From positions 43,222,581-43,286,580 of the forward strand of contig OX442314.1 of the NCBI GenBank assembly GCA_949358305.1: a stretch of 64,000 nucleotides of DNA, given 5' to 3'. The DNA comes from Strigamia acuminata (taxonomy: Eukaryota > Arthropoda > Chilopoda > Geophilomorpha > Linotaeniidae). The notes under the pieces were generated by a model. The model was given only the letters and a program-made list of their open reading frames with translations. It made no database searches and had not been told where the DNA came from. Positions 42,793 through 54,073 of this stretch are shown piece by piece (the first letter of the stretch is position 1; every line of letters begins with the position of its first letter). Both the position numbers and the translations under genes were made by a program.

Positions 42793-42879
42793 GATTCCAC
42801 ATCGATTCATGAGATTTCATATTATTTCTTGATCTTTATTTCTGTAATCAAATTAGATGTAGAAATGATTTCAAAACCT

Positions 42880-43087
42880 GGAACAAATTTAAATAACAAA
42901 CCCATACTGTAGTGTTTGATGAAATTTTGGTAGTCAGGTCCAAAAGAAATCCTTTCAGTTTGATGATAACATTTTTAATAAAATTTAACCAATTAATTAA
43001 TAAACTGTACTGCAATTAAAAAAAACAAAAACATTTCCTTTTTAAAATTTAAATTACTCGCTTTAATCGGACGAATTAAAGGCATCC
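42880..43087. repeat. Direct repeat flanking CPSF30, right copy
   Basis: Counterpart of 41205-41465, with a few deletions. Confidence 0.7.
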
Positions 43088-43362
43088 GAACAAACAACAA
43101 AGATTTTCAACACCGGATATCTCGACGTTTGGTCTCCTTTTTATTTTATTTTATTTTATTTTTCTCTCCTGCGGCTGCTTTCACTTTTATTCTTGGCTAA
43201 TTCATCTTTAATTTTTGTTTCTTCATATTGTTCCTTTTCAAAAGTTCAATCGCAAAACATCTTTTAGGAGAAATTGTGTTAGGAATATCTGAAATTAAAC
43301 AATTCTACAATTTCAAGTTAAAGCTAAACAACTAGAACACAAGTCAACTATTAATCTTAAAT

Positions 43363-43823
43363 CTAATGTGACCTAGTGGGGGTTGCAAACACGTGTAATG
43401 TAATATGTGTTTTTCTGAGCTCAATCCATAATCTGCATAAAAATTGCTTCCTAGTTTTTCGTTCAATCTTTAATCTCTCACTGTCTGACACTAAACTTCT
43501 CTCACTTACGAACTGCATTGCAAACCCAGAGCTTTTAAAAAAATCCAAGGTGTAAATAGGTTCATATCCGTTTGATGGGAACCAAATCAATGAAGTTTTC
43601 GGCACAGGTGGGATGCCAACTAACACGTGGCCCAGATTGTTCTCTTTCCATACTTTCAATCTAAAATACAATCCTTATTATCAATATCTTTTATTTTTCG
43701 TATATATATGCTGCCAATAAATATATCTTACATTTCTTCTAGAATCTTTTTATTGCCTGTAACCTTCGCCCCAAGTGCTCTTAATTCGTTTTTATGATTG
43801 AATACTGTCGTTTTGCCGCTCAT
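43363..43823 (-). CDS. Unrecognised small protein, two exons
   Basis: Exons 43732-43823 and 43363-43660 join in phase across a 71-bp GT-AG intron (GTAAGA donor, TTTTAG acceptor), giving 129 residues from MSGKTTVFNHK to ATPTRSH. The second exon has the conserved-looking stretch VLVGIPPVPKTSLIWFPS. No signal peptide or membrane segment. I do not recognise a domain. It is divergent from the second kinase at 44300, about 480 bp away. Confidence 0.6.
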
Positions 43824-44105
43824 TTTGCTTTGCTGCATCGCCCCAACTTTGGTTGGTCATTGATTTAGGTGACTGCTTACCTATCAATTGACTGCTTATA
43901 AAGTGGGAGTTGGTTGGTGTCTTGGGATTACTGTACACGAGTAAATTGCGTACAAATAACTGTGTAACACATCACTTTCGGTTCCGTGTAATGGTCTTCT
44001 AATTGGAATTACACACGAGTAAACTGTGTCCAGATTACCGTGGTGCTGTAAAGGTACTTTGCGTTGAAATTAGAAACAAGAAGTAAATTGTGTCCAATTT
44101 CTCAG

Positions 44106-44299
44106 AATATGATCAAGATCCTTATTGGATGTGCCAGGTAACGTACGTATTTCATTCGTATCGCCGTTAACGATAACGTCGTTTATACGTTACATACAAC
44201 AATAAAGTATATAAAGAATATTTTGGAATTAATAATTCATTTCGTGTTTGATCTTGATCCAGTAATCTTCCAAACTCGTCAACACACAAACATAACCAA
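44106..44299 (+). promoter_or_regulatory. Promoter of the second SRPK-like kinase
   Basis: Copy of the block at 17335-17494, with TATAAA at 44210-44215 in GTATATAAAGAATA and the same CGCCGTTAACGATAACGTCG block upstream. Confidence 0.6.
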
Positions 44300-45331
44300 A
44301 TGGACGCGGTAATTAAATGGTTTAATCGAGTCACAGATCGCACTGTTGAACCTATCAAAGCACAAGAGGATGCTCACTACCCCGTGATAATTGGCGAGAC
44401 GTATTATAATAGATACACCGTTGTACGCACTCTCGGTGCCGGCTACTCCTCGCGTGTGTGGCTGTGTCGCGACGCGCAGACCACACGCTTCGTGGCATTG
44501 AAGATACTTAAAAATGGTTTACGCTTCAGAGAACTCGCCATGCAGGAGATTAAACTGTTGAAATGTATTGGAAAGTGCAATGGTCCTCACAAGGACAAGG
44601 TAGTCCAGTTACTCGACTATTTTAACATGTCTAGCGGTGCGGACACACACGTTTGCATGGTGTTTGAAGTTTTGGGCGAGAATTTGGTTCAGTTTGTCCG
44701 TAGAGGTCTCCCGTCATTGACCAGCGTCAAGATAATCATCAGGCAGGCGCTTGAAGCGCTGGAATACTTGCACACCACGTGCAATATAATTCACACAGAC
44801 ATTAAGCCGGAAAATGTGTGCGTGGTTGTGGATGAGGAGGTTTATTCGGTCACGGTGACTGATGTTGGCAACGCGTGCTGGGTTGATCGTAAGTTTAGTA
44901 AGAGGATTCAAACGTGGCCGTATCGATCTCCCGAGGTTATCCTGGGAGATGATTATGAGGCAAATGCGGATGTTTGGAGTGCAGCTTGCACGGCCTTTAC
45001 TTTGGCAACCGGTACTTATCTTTTTCCGGCTAGCGAAGTTGGGGTCGTCATCTCCAGAAATGTAAGTCATTTGGCTTTGATTGAGGAATTGCTCGGTGAG
45101 ATACCGAGAGAAATGGCCGTCTCGGAGGAATATTTTACAGACGATGGTAAGTTAATACTTTGTCCAAAAGTTCGGCCGTACGGACTTTTTAAAGTCCTGA
45201 CTAGAAAGTATAAGTGGGATGCGGAAGAAGCGCGTGAGTTTTCTGATTTTCTGTTGCCAATGTTGGCTATTGATCCGACCAAGCGATGCTCGGCTAAAGA
45301 GGCCCTTGCACATAAATGGCTGCAGTTTTAA
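44300..45331 (+). CDS. SRPK-like serine/threonine protein kinase, copy 2
   Basis: A 343-residue intronless paralogue of the kinase at 17495. It lacks about 11 residues, mostly in the N-terminal segment (near residue 26) and in the C-lobe insertion. Key residues are all present: LGAGYSSRVWL loop, VALKILK lysine, IIHTDIKPEN, TDVGNACW, TWPYRSPEV. Upstream promoter and downstream flank are shared with copy 1, indicating segmental duplication. Strong conservation of the catalytic parts beside more diverged flanks suggests selection on the protein. Confidence 0.8.
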   Translation: MDAVIKWFNRVTDRTVEPIKAQEDAHYPVIIGETYYNRYTVVRTLGAGYSSRVWLCRDAQTTRFVALKILKNGLRFRELAMQEIKLLKCIGKCNGPHKDKVVQLLDYFNMSSGADTHVCMVFEVLGENLVQFVRRGLPSLTSVKIIIRQALEALEYLHTTCNIIHTDIKPENVCVVVDEEVYSVTVTDVGNACWVDRKFSKRIQTWPYRSPEVILGDDYEANADVWSAACTAFTLATGTYLFPASEVGVVISRNVSHLALIEELLGEIPREMAVSEEYFTDDGKLILCPKVRPYGLFKVLTRKYKWDAEEAREFSDFLLPMLAIDPTKRCSAKEALAHKWLQF

Positions 45332-45685
45332 AACCTTATTTTTATGTACTCAAGCAATATTTCAAAAACCAAAAAATTCACTTCTTCAAAATAAAAATGT
45401 ACATTTGCAAATGAAAAGAAAAATTCGGAAAGGAATTTAATAAAATAACAAAAACTAAACGAAAATCTACTTGTGGCTTCATCTTAACATTTTATTGATT
45501 AAATTAATTCTTTTACCCGCCCACATTATCGTTCTTGATGAGAGGTTACTAAACGATCCAACTGCTACGGGCAACATCCACACAACGTTTTCCACGGAAC
45601 GTATCCATCTTCAACCAATATTTAACCAATATGCACTACAACATTCAATTCAATTCACGTTTGATCGCCAATATCGCCTTTCACG

Positions 45686-45910
45686 ATGAACACCAACAAC
45701 AAGCCAAAAATTTCGCCGAATCGAATTTCAACACCTAAACGTCCGGACTCGTTACACCGCACAGTTGTGATGAATAACACTCGTAAGAAATGGGCAGAAG
45801 AATTATTTAATTCAATAATAGCCTCAGAAATCAGATTACAGCTCAAATCGAAGCACGCCGCTTTGAGAGGCGCCAGGAATCGCCCGAAAATGCCCTACAT
45901 TTCGAAATGA
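45686..45910 (+). CDS. Small basic ORF
   Basis: 74 residues, rich in Lys, Arg and Asn, in the segment present only in the second kinase duplicate (45340-46500). No known motif. It may be a small gene or chance. Confidence 0.3.
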   Translation: MNTNNKPKISPNRISTPKRPDSLHRTVVMNNTRKKWAEELFNSIIASEIRLQLKSKHAALRGARNRPKMPYISK

Positions 45911-46081
45911 TTCACATTCTATTTCCCATTTTCGTTTGTCTCTCATTTTATCTTTTCGTCTTGATCTGCCAAGGCAAATTACAAAAACCTTTTTAGATTC
46001 ACTAAAGATATCATCAGCCAATAAAACATTGTCCAGTCATCCCAATTTGAGTCACCACATCACATTATCACAATCATCACA

Positions 46082-46396
46082 ATGGAGGTCGCCAATCGCC
46101 CCGTCGTGGAAAATTTACATGCAGAAAGAATACTCGGTGTAACGTGTGCTAAAATCCATCGAATTAAACGGCGCACCAAGCTGCGCCGAGCCGTTCTACT
46201 CAGCAACACGTACAGAACGTTGCACAATGAAATACGAAGACAAAGCGGAGGGAATTACCGATCCTTCACTAGGGACGATCCGGAAGCTGCGCAAGATGGC
46301 CGATATCAGTGCGGAGGGCCAAAAATTGTCAGTTATTTCGTTTTCATCGTCTTTATTATCATTTTGACTGTGTGGTTGCATTTTTATTTAAAATGA
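46082..46396 (+). CDS. Small SERTA-like protein with C-terminal membrane segment
   Basis: 104 residues. KLRRAVLLSNTYRTLHNEI resembles the core of SERTA domains (LR-x-x-VL-x-x-NT-x-R-x-x), found in cell-cycle and transcription regulators. The last 22 residues form a clear hydrophobic helix (VSYFVFIVFIIILTVWLHFY), unusual for SERTA proteins. The start follows CACAATCATCACA. SERTA assignment is tentative. Confidence 0.4.
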   Translation: MEVANRPVVENLHAERILGVTCAKIHRIKRRTKLRRAVLLSNTYRTLHNEIRRQSGGNYRSFTRDDPEAAQDGRYQCGGPKIVSYFVFIVFIIILTVWLHFYLK

Positions 46397-46519
46397 GTAA
46401 GGAATTTGCATGTAAAATCAAAATACTACTCGGCAATTTTTATTTCTGTTCAGATAATAAACTTTAGTTTTTTAATTCACTGCAGTCCGAAGTTTTTATT
46501 TTTTATTTTTAAAATAACA

Positions 46520-47330
46520 TAAACACAGAGCGCTAATTTAGGATCCATGTCAGCTTGGACAAGATGTCAGCCTCCGTAAGGTTTGAATCGATGCGCTTCT
46601 TATATCGTGGAAAGGATTCATTCTATCTCGAGCATTAAACCGTTTCTTTCTCACGTGAACCCCGTAGATTTTATTTGTTCGTTTTCATGTCGGTGCCTCG
46701 CTACATGCATCATGTTGTTGTGGTCAAGGATTTAAAATAGACGTTTATTAATTTTGGATTCAATTTTTAGGTACCTTGTTCGTTTCAGCTTGCTTGAAAC
46801 AACATTCTGTAATAATTTGTAAAACAAAAATTGTTGTAAAAACACGAAAAAATCCGCGTCTACGTCCGACTCGGAACATTATTTTCACAACGCTCCCGAT
46901 TTGGCTTAGCAGAGACATGAATGTAATGTTTGGATTAATTAAGTGACTAAATATCTTGAAATAAGGTAATATTTTACATGGGGGTGTAAAATCCAACTCT
47001 CTACCTCCACGTGGTCACCCCTGGATAAACTGAGCACATGATTTGTCTTAGTTGAACCAGAAGAGAGCTCTGGTCATTTGAAAATTTCTGACATTTCTTC
47101 TGATAATTTAATAATTCTTGTGTATTGTAAGCCCGCATTCCTTCATGAATGTGGCATTTGCAATTTTTATTATATTGTAAGCCTACATTTCTCCGTGAAT
47201 GTGGCATTTATATGAATGTGTATTGCATGACCATGTTCCTCCTTGAATGTGGCATTTACATTTTCCATTGTATTGCGAGTATTGGTCGTCTTCTCGGGGA
47301 GCACTGTTCCCTAGGTGGCCTAGGCATGAA
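46520..47330. repeat. Duplicate of the downstream flank of kinase copy 1
   Basis: Matches 18894-19683, including CAGCCTCCGTAAGGTTTGAA and CTCTACCTCCACGTGGTCAC. Separated from kinase copy 2 by about 1.2 kb that has no counterpart behind copy 1. Confidence 0.7.
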
Positions 47331-49395
47331 TGCTGCTGTTTGCAGCTGGTTTTTTAATAACAAGTCACACTCTTAAGAAATTGAAATTTAAAAAGCAAAA
47401 AGTACGCAATACAAAATGAAGTTAGAAAAATATCGGATTAAAATTAAATAATTATCACAAATGAACACGAAATGTGTCGGAACTCATCAAAAACTCAAAT
47501 AGAAATATCGAAATGCGGATTTGCGCATAAAAGCATCAAAATTCGGTAAATAACTAACAAAAATCTGGTGATCTGGTTGGTTTCTCAATGTGGCTCAATA
47601 CGTGTTTGTTGCCTTGACTTTGTCCACGTAAAATTTATGTTGTGTGAACACTAAAACACAATTAACAGTTAACACCAACGATTTGGCAATAACACTTGAC
47701 CAGTCGATATGATTCTTTCCCCACCAAAATGTTAAAAATAATTAAAAACGATAAACAAAACTGTCAACTTGAACTTGACAACAACCAAACAAATCTCTCA
47801 CTTTCTTGAACAGCTTTCCACCAAGATTTTTCACCAATTGCGGGATTTTATTCCTTATGACCCGACCAGTCATCAACTCTTGTGGAGATGTGCCTGTTAT
47901 TCGGTGTTAAGTGCTACAACAGGCTTGCAAAAAGTGTGGCTAATGAGAAAGCGACAGGAATGCTGTCCTTAGTCGCCTGTGCTGGTGATACTGCAGCTCT
48001 TCACTTCTAAACGTCGTTTCCGTACTATAAATCCACCACGTGTTCATTATATTCCAATGGTTTACATGTTGAATCAAAACAGCTCGTCGTCGCCATTCGT
48101 CAAACAGGTAAGGCAGGAGTTGTCGGATGTCATCTCGGATAGTATCATTGATATTCATCTTACTGTTAGATAATAAAACGCGTGCAAGTTTTGAAGTACA
48201 AATGAGAATCTGCGCATTTGCGCAGGTGCTGCGGCGGTTTTCGACAACACCCACCAGAGGGGGTGGGCCGGATTTGTGGGCCAATGGGAGAGCGACAGAA
48301 ATGCTGTCCTTAGTCGCTTGTTTGCAGCGTGCCATACGTTGACGTACGTCGAGGGCGATTGAGTGCGTATTTGATGTTGCACACGTGACTGGCACTTAGA
48401 CAGACGTGCCAGACAATAAACTAAAGACTACAAATATAAAATAAAGGTTTAATAATGTGTAAAACTTACAAATAAAGCAAATTTCCGTAGGAGTAACATG
48501 GCCATCTTGGCCTAAAGGCTGCCATGTTGGATAAGAGTAAAAAAAAAAACTATAGGAGCTCAATCTAGTGGCAAAGGATACAAACATGGTAATAGAGTCT
48601 GAACCAAACCTTATACAAAATTATTACAACAAACCTCTGCACGATGCAGGAAAAGAAAACATACAATTATAAATAAGATCAATGTGAATCTATGGTGAAA
48701 ATGACTAAGGAATGACCCAATAAAGAGTTCTATAATTTGTCGAAAGCATTATTGAAGGAGCTTGCTTCCAGCCCCTGCTGGAATCTTCATGTATATCCGA
48801 TGATCTAATTCTCCATAGAGATATGCGCAGTTGCGCACTTAAAATCAAGATGCGTGTCTTGCCATCCCAGCATAACGACTGGTCATTTTCATATTTCAGA
48901 TATATTTTCTAATAATTTAATAATACTAGTGTATTGTAAGCCCACATGAATGTGGCATGTACATTTCTCATTGTATTGTAAGCCCACACTCCTTCATGAA
49001 TGTGGCATTTATATGAACTTGTATTGGGGCTGGTTTTTAATAAATGTAGACAACTAAAAATGAACCAGGGAGGTTATTCTGGAGCATTCATTTTGTGTGG
49101 CAAATTATCGCGTTGATTTATTCCAAAAAGTTTCCAAAGGAAGAGAAAAAAAATAGAAAAAACGGTGAATAGTCGTAATGATCTTGTTTCATGATGAAGA
49201 GCAACACAAAAGTCACGCTCTTTAATAATTGAAATTCAAAAAAGCAAAAAGTACGCAATAAAAAATAAAGCTAGTTAGAAAAATATGGGATTAAGATTAA
49301 ATTATTATTACAAATAAACCCGTGCAATAAATTCCATTCAGAGGTCTTACCGGATAGGGCATTCAAACAAAAAAACACCCGCAAGAAACGAATTA
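47331..49395. other. Intergenic region with short duplicated blocks
   Basis: 47363-47466 matches 49210-49325, and 47120-47260 relates to 48936-49026, so parts are tandemly duplicated. A 30-bp direct repeat (GAATGCTGTCCTTAGTCGCC) occurs at about 47957 and 48300. Frames at 47769-47972 and 47940-48395 show no motifs. Confidence 0.45.
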
Positions 49396-50263
49396 CTAGT
49401 ATATCCTCTGTTTATTTATCACGCCTCTTAAATTTGCATCGATCTCCTCCCATTTGTTAACTGTTAGACTTGACCACACGAGCTCGTAGTCCCGATGCAA
49501 TTCTAGCAGCTGCATGGCGTAACCAGGCTCAAAGGCCAAGGCCATTATTATGCGTTGCAAACGAGCATACGCTCAGTGGACAGACATGTCCTTTTCCCAA
49601 TCGGCATATAAATTGAATTCGTGAATTAAATTGTCCTGTGGACCAGCTTCTGCGCCTAATTTTTCAAATCAAGAGATATAAAAAAAATGAATAAAAAAAA
49701 TGAATAAAAAAAATGAATTAATTTGCTAAATTGGATTTTTTCATTTCACTGACCCTCAGTAGTGCCTGGAATGGGAGGTCCGCTTTCGAGCTGGCAATCG
49801 AAACGTTTAGAAATTCAGCCAGGGCTATCTCCAAGGGTTCTAGTAGAACTTGATGGTTTATCAAATGCTTTGTGAATTTATTAAACAAATTGGTACAGGG
49901 GGCGCTGGCGTAAGCGAGCGCGTCACAATTTAACATAAAACAAAATGGAGTCGGAACACTCCAGCAGGAAACGTCTTCTCGGCGTTGGCGCCACACACTC
50001 ACACGGTTGCTGTCCAACCAATACCACGGATCACACTTAGCAATTGTTGAGCATACGTTTGAACACGTAGAGTTGTTGGAAGTCAGATCAAGAGTGATTA
50101 GAGTGCACCAAAACGGTTTGGCCCGCTGTCGTTCCACCTTCTCCCACTCGTGTGGTAGTCGAATCGATGACTCGGCTGACTGCTCTCTTGCATCCAATGT
50201 TTGTGGGACCAAGAATCTAAGTCCGAGAGTACTTAATGCTCGTCCAAGCCTAATTCCTAGCAA
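49396..50263 (-). pseudogene. Unrecognised spliced coding remnant with an in-frame stop
   Basis: A 181-residue frame (50263 to about 49750) contains CTNLFNKFTKHLINHQVLLE and EIALAEFLNVSIASSKADLP. After a possible short intron (acceptor at 49656) the frame continues at 49655-49396 with GPQDNLIHEFNLYADWEKD and ALAFEPGYAMQLLELHRDYE. A TGA at 49573-49575 interrupts the second part. The helical, low-Cys second part looks protein-like. Family not recognised; it could be a host pseudogene or a Gag-like piece. Confidence 0.35.
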
Positions 50264-50689
50264 TTCCAGGCGGCGTAACTACAAGGAAGGATTGGGGTCT
50301 CCTTGCTCAGGGTTGTATTCAACCAAACATTAATATTGGTAACTTTGGTCTTAGATGATGCACTATTGTTTCGATAGCACCCAAGAGCTGTCTTTCAACA
50401 GCCCGCACATCACCACAAACAATGATAGCCTTTACCATTATCGGTGGAAAATTGTACATAAAAATATACAGGGCTCAAGTAAGTTGTTGTGATCCGGGAA
50501 TTTAGTCGATAAATACTTACCTTTTATCGACCAACTCACAATCGAGATTCCTCTGTGGGACTTAAACCCTGTTGCCTGTAAAAAGTGTCTAAGGGTATTT
50601 TACAAACTATTTAATAGGAAATATAATCAAATAAATACGAGACTAGAATTAGAGATTAAATTAGGACTAACAAATTAGAAAGGAATGAG

Positions 50690-51770
50690 AAACAAGCTGC
50701 AAAGCAAGGTTGAACGACGGTATAAGGTTTGGCCACTTCGCTAAAATTGAAGGGGCGGAGCTAAGTGGCGTAGCCATTGCACTCTGACGTCACTGGGCGC
50801 CGATTCCAAATTCAAGGTGCAAAAATGCTGTCGTGTGCGGTTTATGGCTGTAAAAATACAGACAAGTCGAAATTGAATTTTAAATTAGCTTTTTTTAGAT
50901 TTCCAAAAGATAAAAAGATTAGAAAAAAATGGTAGAATGTGTGCAAAAGCAAAGACATGATCAATTTTAAAACAGAAAGAATCTGCTCCTGCCATTTTCA
51001 ACACTGTGACTTTGCTTATGGGCAAAATCAAAAATATAATTTGACCTGTATTTTTTATTAAGAATTGTTTAGTGTTGGATTTTATGGTTTTTATTTTAAG
51101 TTATATTCTATTTATTGAAAATTATATAATAATTCCACCGGTTATGACTATTGTAAAGTAAGAGTGTTGATTATTTGTTACAGTAATAATATTTTCCAGA
51201 ATAATCTATTGTTCAAATCGAATTTTTTTCAATGTTGCTGATCAAATGTTTTGTTGTATATAAAAACATGTCAGTACAGTTTATTTATTTATTTTTATCC
51301 AAATTTAGCCAGTTTTGGTTTCAGTACATCCTCCTTCATATATATCAGGCAGCCTAAAATTATAAAATGATACAAAACTAATTTAAAAAATAAATAACAA
51401 TTTATTGATGAGTAAATTCATGCACTCAAACAAACTTAATACCTCAATTTAGCCACGAAAAAATATTTGTGAAATTCATTTCAGCTTGATGTGTGGTGAA
51501 AGTTCATGGGTAGCTAAAAAAAAACAATCCAAATTCAAATTCCAAACCTTGCAAATTCCAAACTTCATAAAATACCTGACAAATTTGCAGAATAAACGGA
51601 TTTGGTATCAGTTTCAACGTTTTTCAAATGCTGATCATTACAACCAGCGACCACTGACGTCACAAAAATGACAACCAATGAGAGCCTGGTACGACCAATT
51701 CTCCAAGTGGCCAAACCTAATAATAATAACGTCGTTCAACCTTGCCGCAAAGCTTGTTGAAACAAAGGAA
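50690..51770. mobile_element. Inverted-repeat-bounded element containing a THAP fragment
   Basis: 50690-50810 (GCAAGGTTGAACGACG, TTTGGCCACTT, TGACGTCAC) recurs inverted at 51655-51770, about 110 bp each with some divergence. Inside is a THAP-type domain fragment near the left end. P elements carry an N-terminal THAP transposase, so a P-like non-autonomous element is possible, but no transposase core was found. Confidence 0.5.
50825..51010 (+). pseudogene. THAP zinc-finger fragment with premature stops
   Basis: From ATG: MLSCAVYGCKN, then LAFFRFPKDKKIRKKW, then TAG (50933-50935), then NVCKSKDMINFKTERICSCHF and TGA. This follows the THAP pattern C-x2-4-C, FPKD, W, C-x2-H-F. The stop sits exactly where the residue after the invariant Trp belongs. 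It is decayed or needs stop readthrough. Confidence 0.6.
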
Positions 51771-51779
51771 GTTTTCGCG

Positions 51780-52460
51780 CGTGCACACAAAATGGCGAGG
51801 CGGACTCGCCTGGAAAAATTGCACTCGTTCGTACGATGGCAAGGACTGCAAGCTCCGGAGTGACTCCTCAGTGGCTTGCAGACACTGGCGATGGTTTACA
51901 GTGAGTTTTGTTGCTGTGACATGATGGCATGCCCGGACAAGTCGACGGAGCACACAATAATCGGCAGTGAGTGGTTAAAATAACGCTGTTCGTACGATGG
52001 CGTAGACTGTAAACTCCGGAGTGACTCCTCGGTGGCTTACAGTCGTAAACGATGGTCCTGCGCAACAAATGTGCGTGGAAAGCTAATTTTGGTTCAACAA
52101 AGGAGTTTGTTGCACCAAAAACCGTTTATTTTGCACAATACCCAGGCTAAAAAGAGGGTGGAGTGTGCCGGGCACACTTTAATTCTGCGCACTAACTGTG
52201 CGCCGTGAGCTTAATTTGGTGCAGAAGTGTGGCAATCCTGCACCTGCAGGCCTGGCACACTTCGAATCTGCACAGTAAAGCTGCGCAATTAGCTTGGTTT
52301 GGTGCCACAAAGGACTTGTTGCACCAAGACAGTTAATTAACGGCTTCACCCCAGCCAAATTGGGGTGAAATATGCTAGGGGAGTTCTCCTCCCCTAATTA
52401 TGTAACTTGGTTTGGCGTGTGCCAAATAAAAATAAAATAAAAATATACAATTTCTTAAGT
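51780..52460 (+). repeat. LTR-like repeat family, copy A
   Basis: Contains AAAATGGCGAGGCGGACTCG, CGTACGATGG, ACTCCGGAGTGACTCCT (twice), then GTTGCACCAA and GTGTGCCAAATAAAAATA. It is related to 56620-57300 (inverted) and 58815-59270. It ends 445 bp before the U1-C start. Confidence 0.55.
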
Positions 52461-52904
52461 GGGCACTTTTTTATTTATTAAAAAACATAAAAAGCACTTC
52501 ATGGTCACCACAAGTTGTGGTGGATTTTGCAAAAGTTTGATCAGATGTCTCGAAGAAATTTTTCCACAGTTGGTTCCAGATTTAAATCGACAAGATTTCT
52601 CGCAAGTGATTTATTCAACGGCATGTCGACAACAAAGTTGAACGAATGAATGGTCAAGTTCCACGAACAAAGACTGGCCAATCTACATACCGTATGCAAT
52701 ATTAGCCATTCAGCTTCAAGCAACCGTACTTGGAACCCCAACGATCCAATTTGTGGCCACAAAGACCGTATTTGGTGTATCAAGAGTATTTGGTATTTCG
52801 GTAATTGTATTCCAGGTTTTCCATTTTCCACAGGAAATTCCGTTTTTCGTATATTAACGTACCGGGAATTGAATTTACCGCATATACCACCACGCGTTGC
52901 GACA

Positions 52905-53276
52905 ATGCCGAAATATTACTGCGATTACTGCGACACTTATTTGACGCACGATTCGCCGTCCGTGCGAAAAACGCACTGCAGCGGACGGAAACATTTGGAG
53001 AATGTTAAGTCGTATTACCAAAAGTGGATGGAAGAGCAAACGCAATCGGCAATCGATGCCATGACGACTGCCTTTAGGTTTGGCAAAGGGCCTCCTAATC
53101 AGCGTGGGCCGCCTGCTGCCACGTGGCCGCCACCGATGTATCCACCGATCGGCATTGGGATGTTTATGCCACCTGGAGGACCGATGCCGCCGCCGAATTT
53201 CATGCCGGGGATGCTTGCAAGTCAGCCGATAAGTTACCCGATGCCGATAGGGCCGCCTCCGATAACAAATTTTTAG
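52905..53276 (+). CDS. SNRPC: U1 small nuclear ribonucleoprotein C
   Basis: 123 residues from the ATG at 52905. U1-C stabilises U1 snRNP pairing with 5' splice sites. The N-terminus [17 protein letters not shown] through [15 protein letters not shown] is the highly conserved C2H2 matrin-type finger of this protein. It is followed by the helix [18 protein letters not shown] and a Pro/Met/Gly-rich tail ([11 protein letters not shown]). It is somewhat shorter than the human (159) and fly proteins. An open frame extends upstream in phase, but homology begins exactly at this Met. Intronless. Confidence 0.95.
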   Translation: MPKYYCDYCDTYLTHDSPSVRKTHCSGRKHLENVKSYYQKWMEEQTQSAIDAMTTAFRFGKGPPNQRGPPAATWPPPMYPPIGIGMFMPPGGPMPPPNFMPGMLASQPISYPMPIGPPPITNF

Positions 53277-53776
53277 TTTTTGGTCATTTTAATGATTGTA
53301 ATTTGTTGCGTTTGGTTCAAAACAAATAAACAGATATTTTTTGTGTAAAACAAAATTGGTTTATTTTTATATTTTTAAGATACAGAAATGCAGTTTAGTG
53401 CCAAGAAAGTGTCAGATAAAGGTTACACACGTGTTAATTTTAAATTTCGGAAAATTTAGAAAAAAAATAAGAATTAAATTAATCCTGAATTAATTGCCTG
53501 TATTGATTGACAGCAATTTTATTATTTTTGTTTTATTTTCAACTGATATATAACTTATTCCTGATGAAAATGACATGACTTAGCAGTTGCAGGGTTGGAT
53601 TTTATCATCAATTAATTTAATATTACTCTGAATGATTTTATTTTTGGTTTTTTTTCAGGATTTTAAAATTGGAAAAATGATTAAATTTTGTGTTTTAACC
53701 TTCAAATTTGGTCGAATTAAGTGGTTTACATTTCATAAATGGAAATATTTAGTCTTCCAAAAGTGAAATTAATGTT
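53277..53776. other. 3' flank of U1-C
   Basis: AATAAA occurs about 50 bp after the U1-C stop. The rest is AT-rich without features. Confidence 0.4.
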
Positions 53777-54073
53777 TTAGTCGTCAATATGTGGTGAATT
53801 TTGTGTTTTTTCGCTTTCGAAAATTTCCATCTCTTTGCTAACAGAGCTAGACAAAACCTTCCTTCGCATTTCCACGCTAAAATCCCCCAACAACAGTCCG
53901 ATATTGACGAAATGTTGACGACTGCACCACAACACTTCAAACAACTCCGCAAACGAACACTCCACGACACATCCACAAACCCGACTCTTAACGGCGGACG
54001 ACGCATTCGTCAACAAATCCGTCAAGCAATCCGTAACCTTGCAAACGTGCGCGCAATCCTCCAAACTATTCAT
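53777..54073 (-). CDS. Possible small gene, strand uncertain
   Basis: The minus frame from the ATG at 54071-54073 encodes 98 residues (MNSLEDCAHVCKVTDCL onward), helical and Cys-containing, and could extend upstream to about 54160 through a splice acceptor. The plus strand is also open (53801-54127; KQLRKRTLHDTSTNPTL, Arg/Gln-rich). Both read as protein-like and neither has a known motif. Confidence 0.3.
   Translation of the reverse strand: MNSLEDCAHVCKVTDCLTDLLTNASSAVKSRVCGCVVECSFAELFEVLWCSRQHFVNIGLLLGDFSVEMRRKVLSSSVSKEMEIFESEKTQNSPHIDD

Noticed and set aside
47940-48395. 151-residue minus-strand frame
   Set aside because: Contains a duplicated 30-bp DNA repeat, no motif, and overlapping frames on both strands are equally long.
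52650-52904. 85-residue in-frame N-terminal extension of U1-C
   Set aside because: U1-C homology begins exactly at the Met at 52905, and the extension has no similarity to the family.
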